The translations under genes and the position numbers were made by a program. A model generated the notes under the pieces. That model was not told the origin of the DNA. It was given only the letters and a program-made list of their open reading frames with translations, and did no database searches. Below are positions 41,501 to 50,067 of a stretch of DNA of 64,000 nucleotides, one piece after another; positions within the stretch are counted from its first letter, which is position 1, and every line of letters begins with the position of its first letter. Source of the stretch: Novosphingobium sp. 17-62-19 (GTDB lineage: Bacteria; Pseudomonadota; Alphaproteobacteria; Sphingomonadales; Sphingomonadaceae); contig NZ_NCII01000007.1 in NCBI RefSeq assembly GCF_002256775.1, positions 1 to 64,000 on the forward strand, given 5' to 3'.

Positions 41501-41617
41501 TAGCGGTTGCTTTGATGCATCCGCTGCCATGGCGGGGGCATAGCCCAACATCAGCGCAAGGGCTGACAGCGCAGAGCCGCACAGGCTGCGGCGATAGAGT
41601 GCGATGAGCGCGCTCAC
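38516..41617 (-). CDS. Exported CHAT-domain (caspase-like) protein with TPR-like N-terminal region
   Basis: A 1,033-residue protein. A signal peptide (LCGSALSALALMLGYAPAMA) precedes a ~550-residue helical, TPR-like region (EAGALYGRIVADSLTIPDAG, QGRGDAAGASYDRALGVLQN). The C-terminal CHAT domain (~680-1025) has the caspase/separase dyad: His ~865 in LHFATHGLV and Cys ~914 in ILSACDTAG, with GLVRAFVGAGARSVIASHWP. GTG 41617 overlaps the TpsA stop (GTGA), so it is the third gene of the two-partner-secretion operon. It is probably periplasmic or secreted and may process or regulate TpsA; that is inference. Confidence 0.85.
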   Translation of the reverse strand: MSALIALYRRSLCGSALSALALMLGYAPAMAADASKQPLSVRNSFRVGSAGVTCTAQNAPLDARLVGMFDRSYRLSCRDAAGAVGTLIAVRRDISLGSEPSGLGGVALTCGVAGSTTIERIGAVDAVNCRDESANVSYKRYLVKRAGVTYLVEGLAGYDPALRLALASVVTDAPVPGDIRVATTEVSDTAAFARVQAGQLDRLGARDEGYLRNNSGRFAESSEFFEALASRGRSSGGVGLAEAMANQGLQQSNLGNFVGSDRLLTQAGTAIARGDGLGERLLRNYRAINQLNQRKPDAALQELAKPVSAVGAIFDRESLSAGLITRPLAEQINRESSGLKRLGAVDPGLTDLERGEILDAQAVALGATAARMQGRFAEAQAGFEEATARLAKVREGRVVSTAWLRSEIEMELALLAEAQGRGDAAGASYDRALGVLQNAFPQSPALLAAEARKAAWLTRSGNEAEAGALYGRIVADSLTIPDAGSTLRDLLGPYFGLLAKRGGLESAGAVFTASQVLQRPGVAQTQAVFARQMSEGNDEAAALFRLSVARSRDIARTEATVAQLSAVAAPDAPQEAALKSAQDNLVYLQREQTELTSKLAAFPRYNVLSPKSVELAELQATLRPGEGYFKLMNVGDRTYGLFATVQDARVVPITASPNTLSGEVQALRDTIVKVENGRQVNYPFDVEKAHTLYKTLFGPVEDMLAQTRHLIFEPDGAMLQLPPTVLVTDAKGVADYNERMESPDGDPFDFTGIAWLGRGREVSIAVSPRAFLDIRKLAASSAPRNYLGLGHNAKPAARPVTAVADECDWPLATWMNPISADELHYAQGKLNRGGSAVRTDVAFNDTALLAEADLDQYRVLHFATHGLVTAPRAGCPARPALVTSFGGADSDGLLSFKEIFDLKLNADLVILSACDTAGVASVAASREAGVTSGGNYALDGLVRAFVGAGARSVIASHWPVPDDFDATKRLISGVIESKPGQGLANGLEGAQEKLMDDPNTSHPFYWAAFVIVGDGAKPLLTALAPQPAQAVAR

Positions 41618-44600
41618 TGGGCGTCTCCTGTCTGGCTTGGGCTGGTTGATGTCGAACCGATCAATGCGGGGTTACCGCCACCAGTCACTGGCTCTTCGAT
41701 ATCACTCTGGTTATCGAGCGGGCTGTCGTTGATGATGCTCATCGGCGGCACGATCGGGCTGGTCGGGCCAGCCTCCTCCACAAGCAACTGCACCTGCCCA
41801 TCGCCCTCATCCGGCTCACCTGCCTCATCCGCAGGTTCCTCGGCGAAGCTGGGTGTGCTGCCGATCGGATCATTGGCAACGATCTCAAACTGTGCAGAAA
41901 TCGCACCGATCACGTCCGGCTCACCTTCCTCCACCACAGCGGGCGCAACGCACTCTGCCACGGAGAAAAGGCAACCGTTGATCTGGCTATCGGCGCTGAA
42001 TGGCGCAAGGTCATCCGCCGCTGCCACAACCAAAGCATGTGCATCCACACCGCCGACAATGCCCGTCGGTGTCTGAAACGCGCCGTTGACCACGACCGAA
42101 ACCGACGCAGCCTGCGCATTGGCCGGAGCGGTAATATCGGTGAAGTCGATGTCGGCAAAGAACCCTGCCGGGTTCAGCGCAGTGCCGGTGTTCTGGATAT
42201 ACAGTGTGCCGGTAGGATAGAAGTCCAGGCCCAGTGCTCGCAGCACACCTTCAGGCCGCGGCACCGCAGCCGGTGCATTCAGATCGAGGATTCGCCCCGC
42301 GTAGAGCGGATCAGCAGCCAATCTGTCGAGAACGGTTGCCGAAGCCACGTGAATGTTTGCTGCATTGAATTCGGCAATGCCGCCCAGCGTGGTGCCAGTT
42401 GAGGCTAGGCTGATCGATCCTGTCACGGCGTCCAGCTCAAACCGACCGGTGCTGAATTCCAGCACGTTGCCAGAGCCGAAGCCCGTGCCGTTGATCGCGC
42501 CTGTAACTCGGATCGCGCCACCCAACGCCTGCGTTGAGGCATTGCCCGTGGCAAAGATCACACGTCCGGTAGACCCCACGACCGTGCCACCGCCAATGGT
42601 GCTGCCAACTGCCAGGTTCAAACTGCCAATCTGCATGTCCACCGCATTGGCCGAATTATCGACTGCGGCTATGGTCAGTTGCCCGGTAGAAATCAGCCCG
42701 ATTTCGGCGTTGCTCAGGGCAAAGCCTGATCCAGTCAGCCCGTCCCCAATCAGCGCAGGCGATGACGAAATGGAGGCGATGCCCACTGTGCCGTCCTGCG
42801 TGGTGCGTATGCCAGAAAGCGCACCCTGTGCCGAACCCGAACCGTTGTCGACAATCGCGATATCGCCACCGAAGATCTGCACAACTGGCGAGAACCAGCG
42901 CTGTGCCACGGTTACCGCTGCATTCGAGGTCACGTCGATCCGAGTAAATCCGGTCAGCGCCGCACCGTTCATTGCCCCGATTGAGGAGCTGAGAATACGC
43001 CCTGCAATCGCCGAGTTTTGGATGGAAACGGCACCGCCCGCTGCCACCGGCGTCGATGCAAGCAGCCCGCTGTACCCAACTGCCCCAGGAACCGCCGCTA
43101 CCGGTAGCATCGATGCGTTGGCGATGTACAACTGCCCGGTTGCCCCTGTGATCTGGCCCTGCGCGTTGCCGACCACCCCGGCCCTCGCCGTGCCAATCAC
43201 CACATTCCCGCCGGACAACAGCGCGAGGTTACGCCCCGCAACTATGCCCGCATTCAGTCCGCCCGCGCCGCTTGCCAACACATCGAAGCGGGCATTGATC
43301 GCCGAGGCAGCCACACTGCCGGATCGAGCGAACAACTCGATATTTCCGCCGGTACTTGCCAGCGCGCCGAAGCTGCCGTTTCCGATGCTGGTCACGCCAA
43401 TATTGCCGCTCGCGTCGACGCCCGCTGTCGTCGCTGTAGTTCCCGCCGCAATCCGTAGCGATCCCACGGTCGATCCGTCGGAAAGCGCCACCGCTCCACC
43501 TGTCGCTACCGGTGCCGCAGAAAATATCTGCGTCTTGTCGATGGTATCACCAATTGGCGCCATCGAGGCGTTGGCGATCAGCGCACGATTGCTCACCACC
43601 AAACTGTTGGCTACCACGTTGCCACCGCCAAGCAGCAACGCGTCAACCGCTTGGACTGAACCGGCAGCAAGGTTGCCCGATGCAATCGCCACGGCATCCG
43701 CGCCTGATGTCAGGTTGCCCGCCTGAAGATTGCCGCCCGCCGTCAACGTCATGCCCGAAGCCCCGGCAGTCACGTCGCCCACAATCAATCCAGCGCCGGA
43801 TTCCAGAGCCACACCGCTGCCCGTAACCGTGGCAAGTTGCAGGCCGTTACTTGCCTTCACAGCAACGCCGAGCGCCGCACTGACATCACCGCCTGCGATC
43901 ATGCCGCCAGATGACGTCAATTCGACCCCACCGGCACTGCTCTGCAACATTCCAACCACCGCGTTGCCGCCGCTCGAAATGTCGATATCGCCAGTGGTGG
44001 AAATATCGGCGAGGTTCGTCGTCGTCCCGGCTGCAATCACCAGTGATGCTGCCGTAGAAGGATCATTGATACTGACCGACCCCAAAGTCGCAACTGGGGT
44101 GGCTGCAAGTATTTCATCCTTGCCCGGCCGTTCGCCGCCCGGACCTGGAAATGCCAATGAACTGTCGGCAACAAGCAGTTGGTTCACCAGTTCAACTCCG
44201 CCGAGAGCCGTACTGCCATGCCCGAGAATCAGCGCGTCATAGCTTGTGATGACGCCGGTCCCGATATCGCCGTTGGCAATGACCAGCACATCGCCCGACG
44301 ATGTCAGGTTGCCAGTGCTGACATTGCCGCCCGCGTCAAAAACGATGCTGTTCGTATCGCTGGCGCTAGGTGTACCGGTTCCCGCATTCACAGCGCTGGT
44401 GGTGATCGCGCCGGATGTGCCTATCGAAACTGGACCGCCTGCTGCAATCAGCCCGGTTTCAACATCTGCCCCACCAAACAGTTCCACAAACCCTTGCGAT
44501 GAAAGATCACCGAGTGTGATGGAAGCGCCGGCTTGCGCCGTAATATTGCCAAAGCTGTCCACGTCATTGAACTGAATCCGTCCAGCAGCAAATAGCGAGA

Positions 44601-47600
44601 CGTTCATGTCGGATTGCAAATTGGCATGACCGACCAGATCCAGCCCCGACATAAGGTTTAGCGACGAAACGCCAGTCAGCGTTCCGGCAACCACTGGTGC
44701 CGCGCTACCAAGAACCCAGTTCGCCGCCGTGATCGCAACGTTGTCAGCCACAGCTGTTGAACTGTCGAGTGTAAGCGAGAACTCGCCCGGCGTCGAAATG
44801 CTCAAATTGCCGGAGAGATTGATCGATCCGCCCTGCATCGTGAACAGATCGGGCGTGGCTGCCGTGTCAACACCGTTTGCCAGCGCCACCATCGCAAGAT
44901 CAGTGCCAGTGTAATCGCCATTGGCGATCTGCACCCTGATCGCGCTTTGCGCCATAGATGTCGTGCCGTTGACAGTACCGCTGCCACCGGTCGCCGCTGC
45001 GGTGAACGATAGCCCCGCAGCATTCAGGCTGCCACGCTGGCCAACCTGGTTGAAACGGTTGGTCACAAGCAGTTTTACCCCGGAAATGAATTCCTCACCG
45101 GCCACGTTGCTGATCACGGCACTGCCGCCATCACCCTGCATGTTGGTAAACCCGCCGGTTCCGCCTGTCGCATTCGCCTCGAAGGTAGAGGGATTGTCGA
45201 TGGTGACCAGTCCGCCCCGGGCGAGCAACGTAACGCCGCCACCCACAGCCATGCCACCCGTTCCGCCTACGATTTCGGCCGATCCGCCTTCGCCGCCGTT
45301 GGCTGAAGCTGTTGCCGTCACCGTGCCAAAACGCGCCGAACCGCTGTTAACCGCGCCGGTATCGATCCCGCTGGCAAGGCCAAGTTGCACTGAACCACCC
45401 GTGGCAAGACCGCCGGTCCCGCCAACATCGAACACCGCAGTGCCACCCGTCCCGCCTGTCGCATTCGCCGAAAGGTTAAGGGCCTCAATATCGATCTGAC
45501 CGTTGCCTGCGCTGCCGAAGACAGAAACCTCGCCACCTTCGGCGATACCGCCAACCGCTCCAACCGCGTTGGGATCGAAGATATTGCCACCGCCACCGCC
45601 AAGCGCTGTTGCCTGTGCCAAAAGGCTGTCAGCAGTCAGCAGTGCGCCGCCTTCGATGGCGTTATGCGCGAATATCTCGATCGCACCGCCTTTGCCCATG
45701 CCGCCTGCGCCGCCGTTGATCCCCTCACCGCCAGTGGCATTGACAGTTGCAATCACTTGCGCCAGGTCAAGCGTGCCTTGCCGCGCGACAATTGCCGTCA
45801 ATCCGCCCGTTGCATTGCCCGCGATAAATCCTGCACCACCGATCGCGCCGCTGCTGGCGCTAACACTCCCTGCCACCGCAATTCGGCCGCCGTTACCCAG
45901 CAAAGTGGGCGTGCCCACCGTGAGCAAAGCATTGCCGCCAAGGCCCGTGCCCCCTGCGCCGGTGACGCCATCAGTTCCCCCATTGCCGCCGCTGCCGTTG
46001 GCCCGAAGATCAGCGTCCCCTACGATGTCGATATTGCCACCATCGCTGTAAAGCCGCGCGGTTCCGGCAGCGCCGTTGCCACCAACGCCGCCCGGCCCCG
46101 AACTGAATCCACCACTTGCATTGGCGACGATGCTGACTTGTCCCGAAATGGCTGCGCTGCTTGTGCCTGACGCGGTGAACTGCGCATTTCCTCCCAGAGC
46201 ACTTCCGCCAAACAGGCCGGGAACTTCATCGGAGAATGAATCGCCGCCTTCGGCAAAGGCGCTCAAGCTGACATCCCCCGCCGTGAGCGTCATGCCGGAG
46301 CCGAGCCTGAGAAACACATTGCCACCCACGCCCACTGCGCCATCCGCAGTGCTGCTGTTCCCACCTGTTCCAAAGGCCGAAAGTTCAAGGGTTGATGCCG
46401 TAATCTGATTGCCCGTGGTCAGACCGTCAGACCCGACGTTGATTGTGCCGCCAGTGCCTGAACCCGATGTTACAACGCAAGCCGTGAAGCAGGGGCCGGT
46501 GCTCCCCCCGGTTGCATCAGCGCGAACCACCAACTCGCCCCCAACCGCAAGCGTACTGCCGCCAGCATCAAACAGCATCGCCACCGCGCCGCCAGTGGCA
46601 TTGCCACCGCTGCCGCCACGACCTGGAGGAATTCCCGCGCCTCCAGTCCCGCCTTGCCCGCCAGTTGCCGCGGCATTGACAAGTGCATCGCCCAGAATGA
46701 AGCCACCGGTATCAGACCCTGTGCCCAGCACTGAACCGAAGTTGATTGCTCCCCCTGCTGCAGCCCCGCCAGAGCCACCATGTTCCCCCGGCCCCGAAGA
46801 CGACGCGCCATTGCCGCCTAGGCCGCCAACGCCAGCTGCCTGCGCAGTCAACTCCAGTGCTTCAATGGTTCCGCCGTCGGGGGCAGTGGTCAACGATAGT
46901 GTTCCGCCAAACCCCGCTCCGCCATCGCCCGCCTGGCCCCCACCAGAGCTGGCCTCGCTGGTGCCAGCACCACCGCGCCCAGTCACGCTCAGGTTCAATA
47001 TGGGGGCCGTAATGCTGCTCGGCCCAAAGTCGCTTCCTGCCGCCAACAGAGTGATTTCGCCACCAATGCCAACGCCGCCATTTCCGCCTATGGGGCCGCC
47101 AGCGCCAGCCTGCCCTTCGGAGAACACCTGCAATTCGCTTCCTGCGCTGATCGTCGAAGCGGTCGCCGTGATCTCAATGCTGCCACCCGAACCAGCGCCA
47201 CCATTTCGGCCTGCTCCGCCATAGCCGGTAGCCTCGATGGTTGCGGTGCCCACCTCCGAAAGCGTTGCCGTGCTTTGGTTCGACTCAAGAGTTATCGTTC
47301 CGCCAGTGCCACTTCCTCCGGTTGCCCCAAACACGGAAAATCCACCACTGCCCGCCGCACCAATATAGCTGACGCCCGCCACAGTCAGCATATTGCCGTT
47401 TTGCAGGATCGACGTGCTGCCGCCCTGACCAGCGCCACCTTGAGCGGTGCCGACATTGCCAAACCCGGTAGAATCCAGCGTCAGATTGCCTGCGATGTCG
47501 AGCGCGCCTCCACCAAGATTCAGAACAGCGTTTCCGCCCGTCCCGCTGCCGCCGACAACATCTGGACCGCTGGTGCCTGCTCCGCCCACACCTTGCGCAA

Positions 47601-50067
47601 CCGCGGTAGCAGCTTGCATCAGGGTGATCTGCCCGCTCGTGCTGATCACGATTTGCGCAGTACCGCCCTGCCCCGCACCGCCCGCAGCATTGCCGATCTG
47701 ATTGCCGCCCCGGCCTTGGGCGATGACTGTTGTTTCGCCTTCAATCGAAACCAGCCCGCCGAACGCCGCAATTTCAGCAAGGCCACCTGTGCCTATTCCA
47801 CCTGCCTGCGTATCAATGCCAAGCCCGCCCGATCCTTGCGAGGCAATCGACGCAGAACCGTCAATCGTCAGCGCCCCGGCTGATCGCGCCTCGATCGTTA
47901 CGCTGCCACCGGTGCCAGTCCGGGTTCCGGCATATCCATCCCCGCCTGTTGCGTCGACCGTGACTTCAAGGGAGCCACCAATGCCGATAAACTTCTCATC
48001 GCGGGCGCTGACAAGCACTGAACCACCGGTCGCCGTGCCCCCGCCGCTCCCCACGGCAGTGCCACTCCCGCCAAAGGCATCGGCCTGCAGCGTCAGATCG
48101 CCTGCGATACCAACGCCGCCAATGCCCGTTCCACTGGCAGTCATAGAGATCAGCCCGCCCGTTGCATTGCCCGCAACGGTGCCAAAATTGCTACCGCCGA
48201 AAGCCGATGCCGTGGCAGTTGCATCCAGCAAAGTCATGCTGCCGCCATTGACCGCACTGAACGCAACACTACCGCCAGTCGCGCTACCGCTGGCATTGAT
48301 CTGCCCTGCACCGCTGGACGCATCGGCACTTAACGTCGTCAGCCCGCCGACCAGGATCGCGTTTCCAGTCCCCAATGCCTGCAAGGCAACCGTGCCGCCC
48401 ACGGCGCTGCCGCCATCAATGGTGCAACTGACACAACCAGTACCAAATGCCCCAGACCCGTCTGCGCTGATCATCAAATCTGCGCCAAGATCAATCAGCG
48501 AACCGGTTGTGCCACTAGAAATGAGTGTTACCGAACCACCAAAGCCCGATCCGCCGCCAATCCCTGCTTCAGAGGGTTCGCCACCGATTCCGCCAGCATC
48601 AATCACCAGACCCGTCTCGAACGAGATTTCACCGCCGTTCAGTGCTTCTAGCAGCACCGTTCCGCCCGTTCCGCTGCCACTGGTTGTGCCAACGAGCATC
48701 GAAGGCGCGCCGACTCCAACCGCACTAAGCTCAACATCGCCGCCCAGAACAACGGCACCGCCGTCATGCGCCCTCAGCGCCACCCCGCCGGCTTGTGCGT
48801 TTGGATTGGCGTTCGTGCCATCCACGCTGGCCGAAAACAGCAATGAACCACCGAAGCTTGCGATGCTGCCTGCATTTGCAGTGATGCTCGAATTGACACC
48901 TGTCGCGTAAAGCGTGGCATTCCCGGCAAAGTCCAGGCCAGCAGCCGAATTTGCTTCAAGATTGATCGTATCGGTCGCCCTTGCCAGCACCGCAGAGGTA
49001 AATGTGCCATCCCCACCGACGATCGATGCCGTCCCGCTGCCGCCTCCGGCTGAAGGCGCCGCACTCGGCAAATTGCCGCCAACCACGTCATGACCGGCCG
49101 ACAGGATAATGGTGTTGCCGATTTCATCGACCGCCCCGGCAATATCGAAACCCAAGGAACTTCCGGCACCAATGGCCATGGTAATCGCATCGTTCTTCGG
49201 CACCGCCACCATATAGACGCGGTGGAAGAAGTTTCCGGCCGTTACAGCCGCAGGGCCGGTTATCGTGCCATTGTTCGCCGCTACGGCACCCGTGGCGCTG
49301 GTCCCGGAATTCACCTCGATGTCGAAAAGACCATTGGGTGCAAACGTGATCGTAGCCGCATCGGCCGCAACCAACGCCGCCGAACCATTGACGTCGATCG
49401 TGCCGTTGTTGACCACCGATGGCGCAACCAGAGCGATATACGATCCATCGACTGTCGCGTTCAGTTGCGCGCCTGCTGAAACCACAACCTGCGAACCCGG
49501 CACTGTTACAGGCTGAAACACATAGGAGCCGCTCGTATCGAAGGCACCGGAAGCAGCATCATAGGCAAGATCAGAGGTGGTCAGCGCCAGATTGCCAACA
49601 TCGAACACACTCGTGCCGCCAATCAGAATGCCGCCGGGGCTGTAGAAAAACACCGTTCCACCCGCAACCGAAGGCGCGGAAACCTGCTGCAACTGCGATA
49701 TGACCGTACCGTTGAACTGCACCGGGCGCGTTGACCCTGAAGGCACAATCCGGTTGAGCACTGCAAAATCAGAATTGTTGAAATCGTTCTGGAAAGTCGC
49801 AGTCGTCCCCACCGATTGGAAATCAATAGGTCCACCAGTCGATGCGGTATCATTTGGCGTCCAGTTGATCACCGCGCTGGGCGATGAAACCGTAATGTCT
49901 GTGGTGCCAATTGATTCAAATATGGAGGCGGCTCCTCCCACTACGTTGCCGGTTGCGTTGAACGACTGCGCCTTCAACGATGTCCCTGTTGCCGCAAGCG
50001 CCGTGGCCAGTGCCAGCCCCGATGCCGAAAGCATCTGCTTCATGGTTGCCGATGGGATCGTACGCAT
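41614..50067 (-). CDS. Giant TpsA-type filamentous adhesin (beta-helix, Gly-rich)
   Basis: A 2,817-residue secreted protein. A signal peptide (MLSASGLALATALAATGTSL) is followed by the TPS/haemagglutination-activity domain (~38-170: VINWTPNDTA, ADFAVLNR-like SDFAVLNRIVPSGSTRPVQF, VFFYSPGGILIGGTSVF). Some 1,700 residues of Gly/Thr/Ser-rich beta-helix repeats come next, with recurring GGSGTGG or GGAGQGG turns, then Ala/Val-rich repeats and an acidic C-terminus. The ATG shares a base with the TpsB stop (TGATG). TpsB should export it to the cell surface for adhesion, contact or biofilm. No toxin or pretoxin domain is seen at the C-terminus. Confidence 0.9.
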   Translation of the reverse strand: MRTIPSATMKQMLSASGLALATALAATGTSLKAQSFNATGNVVGGAASIFESIGTTDITVSSPSAVINWTPNDTASTGGPIDFQSVGTTATFQNDFNNSDFAVLNRIVPSGSTRPVQFNGTVISQLQQVSAPSVAGGTVFFYSPGGILIGGTSVFDVGNLALTTSDLAYDAASGAFDTSGSYVFQPVTVPGSQVVVSAGAQLNATVDGSYIALVAPSVVNNGTIDVNGSAALVAADAATITFAPNGLFDIEVNSGTSATGAVAANNGTITGPAAVTAGNFFHRVYMVAVPKNDAITMAIGAGSSLGFDIAGAVDEIGNTIILSAGHDVVGGNLPSAAPSAGGGSGTASIVGGDGTFTSAVLARATDTINLEANSAAGLDFAGNATLYATGVNSSITANAGSIASFGGSLLFSASVDGTNANPNAQAGGVALRAHDGGAVVLGGDVELSAVGVGAPSMLVGTTSGSGTGGTVLLEALNGGEISFETGLVIDAGGIGGEPSEAGIGGGSGFGGSVTLISSGTTGSLIDLGADLMISADGSGAFGTGCVSCTIDGGSAVGGTVALQALGTGNAILVGGLTTLSADASSGAGQINASGSATGGSVAFSAVNGGSMTLLDATATASAFGGSNFGTVAGNATGGLISMTASGTGIGGVGIAGDLTLQADAFGGSGTAVGSGGGTATGGSVLVSARDEKFIGIGGSLEVTVDATGGDGYAGTRTGTGGSVTIEARSAGALTIDGSASIASQGSGGLGIDTQAGGIGTGGLAEIAAFGGLVSIEGETTVIAQGRGGNQIGNAAGGAGQGGTAQIVISTSGQITLMQAATAVAQGVGGAGTSGPDVVGGSGTGGNAVLNLGGGALDIAGNLTLDSTGFGNVGTAQGGAGQGGSTSILQNGNMLTVAGVSYIGAAGSGGFSVFGATGGSGTGGTITLESNQSTATLSEVGTATIEATGYGGAGRNGGAGSGGSIEITATASTISAGSELQVFSEGQAGAGGPIGGNGGVGIGGEITLLAAGSDFGPSSITAPILNLSVTGRGGAGTSEASSGGGQAGDGGAGFGGTLSLTTAPDGGTIEALELTAQAAGVGGLGGNGASSSGPGEHGGSGGAAAGGAINFGSVLGTGSDTGGFILGDALVNAAATGGQGGTGGAGIPPGRGGSGGNATGGAVAMLFDAGGSTLAVGGELVVRADATGGSTGPCFTACVVTSGSGTGGTINVGSDGLTTGNQITASTLELSAFGTGGNSSTADGAVGVGGNVFLRLGSGMTLTAGDVSLSAFAEGGDSFSDEVPGLFGGSALGGNAQFTASGTSSAAISGQVSIVANASGGFSSGPGGVGGNGAAGTARLYSDGGNIDIVGDADLRANGSGGNGGTDGVTGAGGTGLGGNALLTVGTPTLLGNGGRIAVAGSVSASSGAIGGAGFIAGNATGGLTAIVARQGTLDLAQVIATVNATGGEGINGGAGGMGKGGAIEIFAHNAIEGGALLTADSLLAQATALGGGGGNIFDPNAVGAVGGIAEGGEVSVFGSAGNGQIDIEALNLSANATGGTGGTAVFDVGGTGGLATGGSVQLGLASGIDTGAVNSGSARFGTVTATASANGGEGGSAEIVGGTGGMAVGGGVTLLARGGLVTIDNPSTFEANATGGTGGFTNMQGDGGSAVISNVAGEEFISGVKLLVTNRFNQVGQRGSLNAAGLSFTAAATGGSGTVNGTTSMAQSAIRVQIANGDYTGTDLAMVALANGVDTAATPDLFTMQGGSINLSGNLSISTPGEFSLTLDSSTAVADNVAITAANWVLGSAAPVVAGTLTGVSSLNLMSGLDLVGHANLQSDMNVSLFAAGRIQFNDVDSFGNITAQAGASITLGDLSSQGFVELFGGADVETGLIAAGGPVSIGTSGAITTSAVNAGTGTPSASDTNSIVFDAGGNVSTGNLTSSGDVLVIANGDIGTGVITSYDALILGHGSTALGGVELVNQLLVADSSLAFPGPGGERPGKDEILAATPVATLGSVSINDPSTAASLVIAAGTTTNLADISTTGDIDISSGGNAVVGMLQSSAGGVELTSSGGMIAGGDVSAALGVAVKASNGLQLATVTGSGVALESGAGLIVGDVTAGASGMTLTAGGNLQAGNLTSGADAVAIASGNLAAGSVQAVDALLLGGGNVVANSLVVSNRALIANASMAPIGDTIDKTQIFSAAPVATGGAVALSDGSTVGSLRIAAGTTATTAGVDASGNIGVTSIGNGSFGALASTGGNIELFARSGSVAASAINARFDVLASGAGGLNAGIVAGRNLALLSGGNVVIGTARAGVVGNAQGQITGATGQLYIANASMLPVAAVPGAVGYSGLLASTPVAAGGAVSIQNSAIAGRILSSSIGAMNGAALTGFTRIDVTSNAAVTVAQRWFSPVVQIFGGDIAIVDNGSGSAQGALSGIRTTQDGTVGIASISSSPALIGDGLTGSGFALSNAEIGLISTGQLTIAAVDNSANAVDMQIGSLNLAVGSTIGGGTVVGSTGRVIFATGNASTQALGGAIRVTGAINGTGFGSGNVLEFSTGRFELDAVTGSISLASTGTTLGGIAEFNAANIHVASATVLDRLAADPLYAGRILDLNAPAAVPRPEGVLRALGLDFYPTGTLYIQNTGTALNPAGFFADIDFTDITAPANAQAASVSVVVNGAFQTPTGIVGGVDAHALVVAAADDLAPFSADSQINGCLFSVAECVAPAVVEEGEPDVIGAISAQFEIVANDPIGSTPSFAEEPADEAGEPDEGDGQVQLLVEEAGPTSPIVPPMSIINDSPLDNQSDIEEPVTGGGNPALIGSTSTSPSQTGDAQ

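Noticed and set aside
42353-48910. Several long plus-strand reading frames inside the adhesin gene (up to ~450 codons)
   Set aside because: They are Pro/Ala/Thr-rich antisense shadows of the GC-rich TpsA repeats; no starts, domains or ribosome sites support them.
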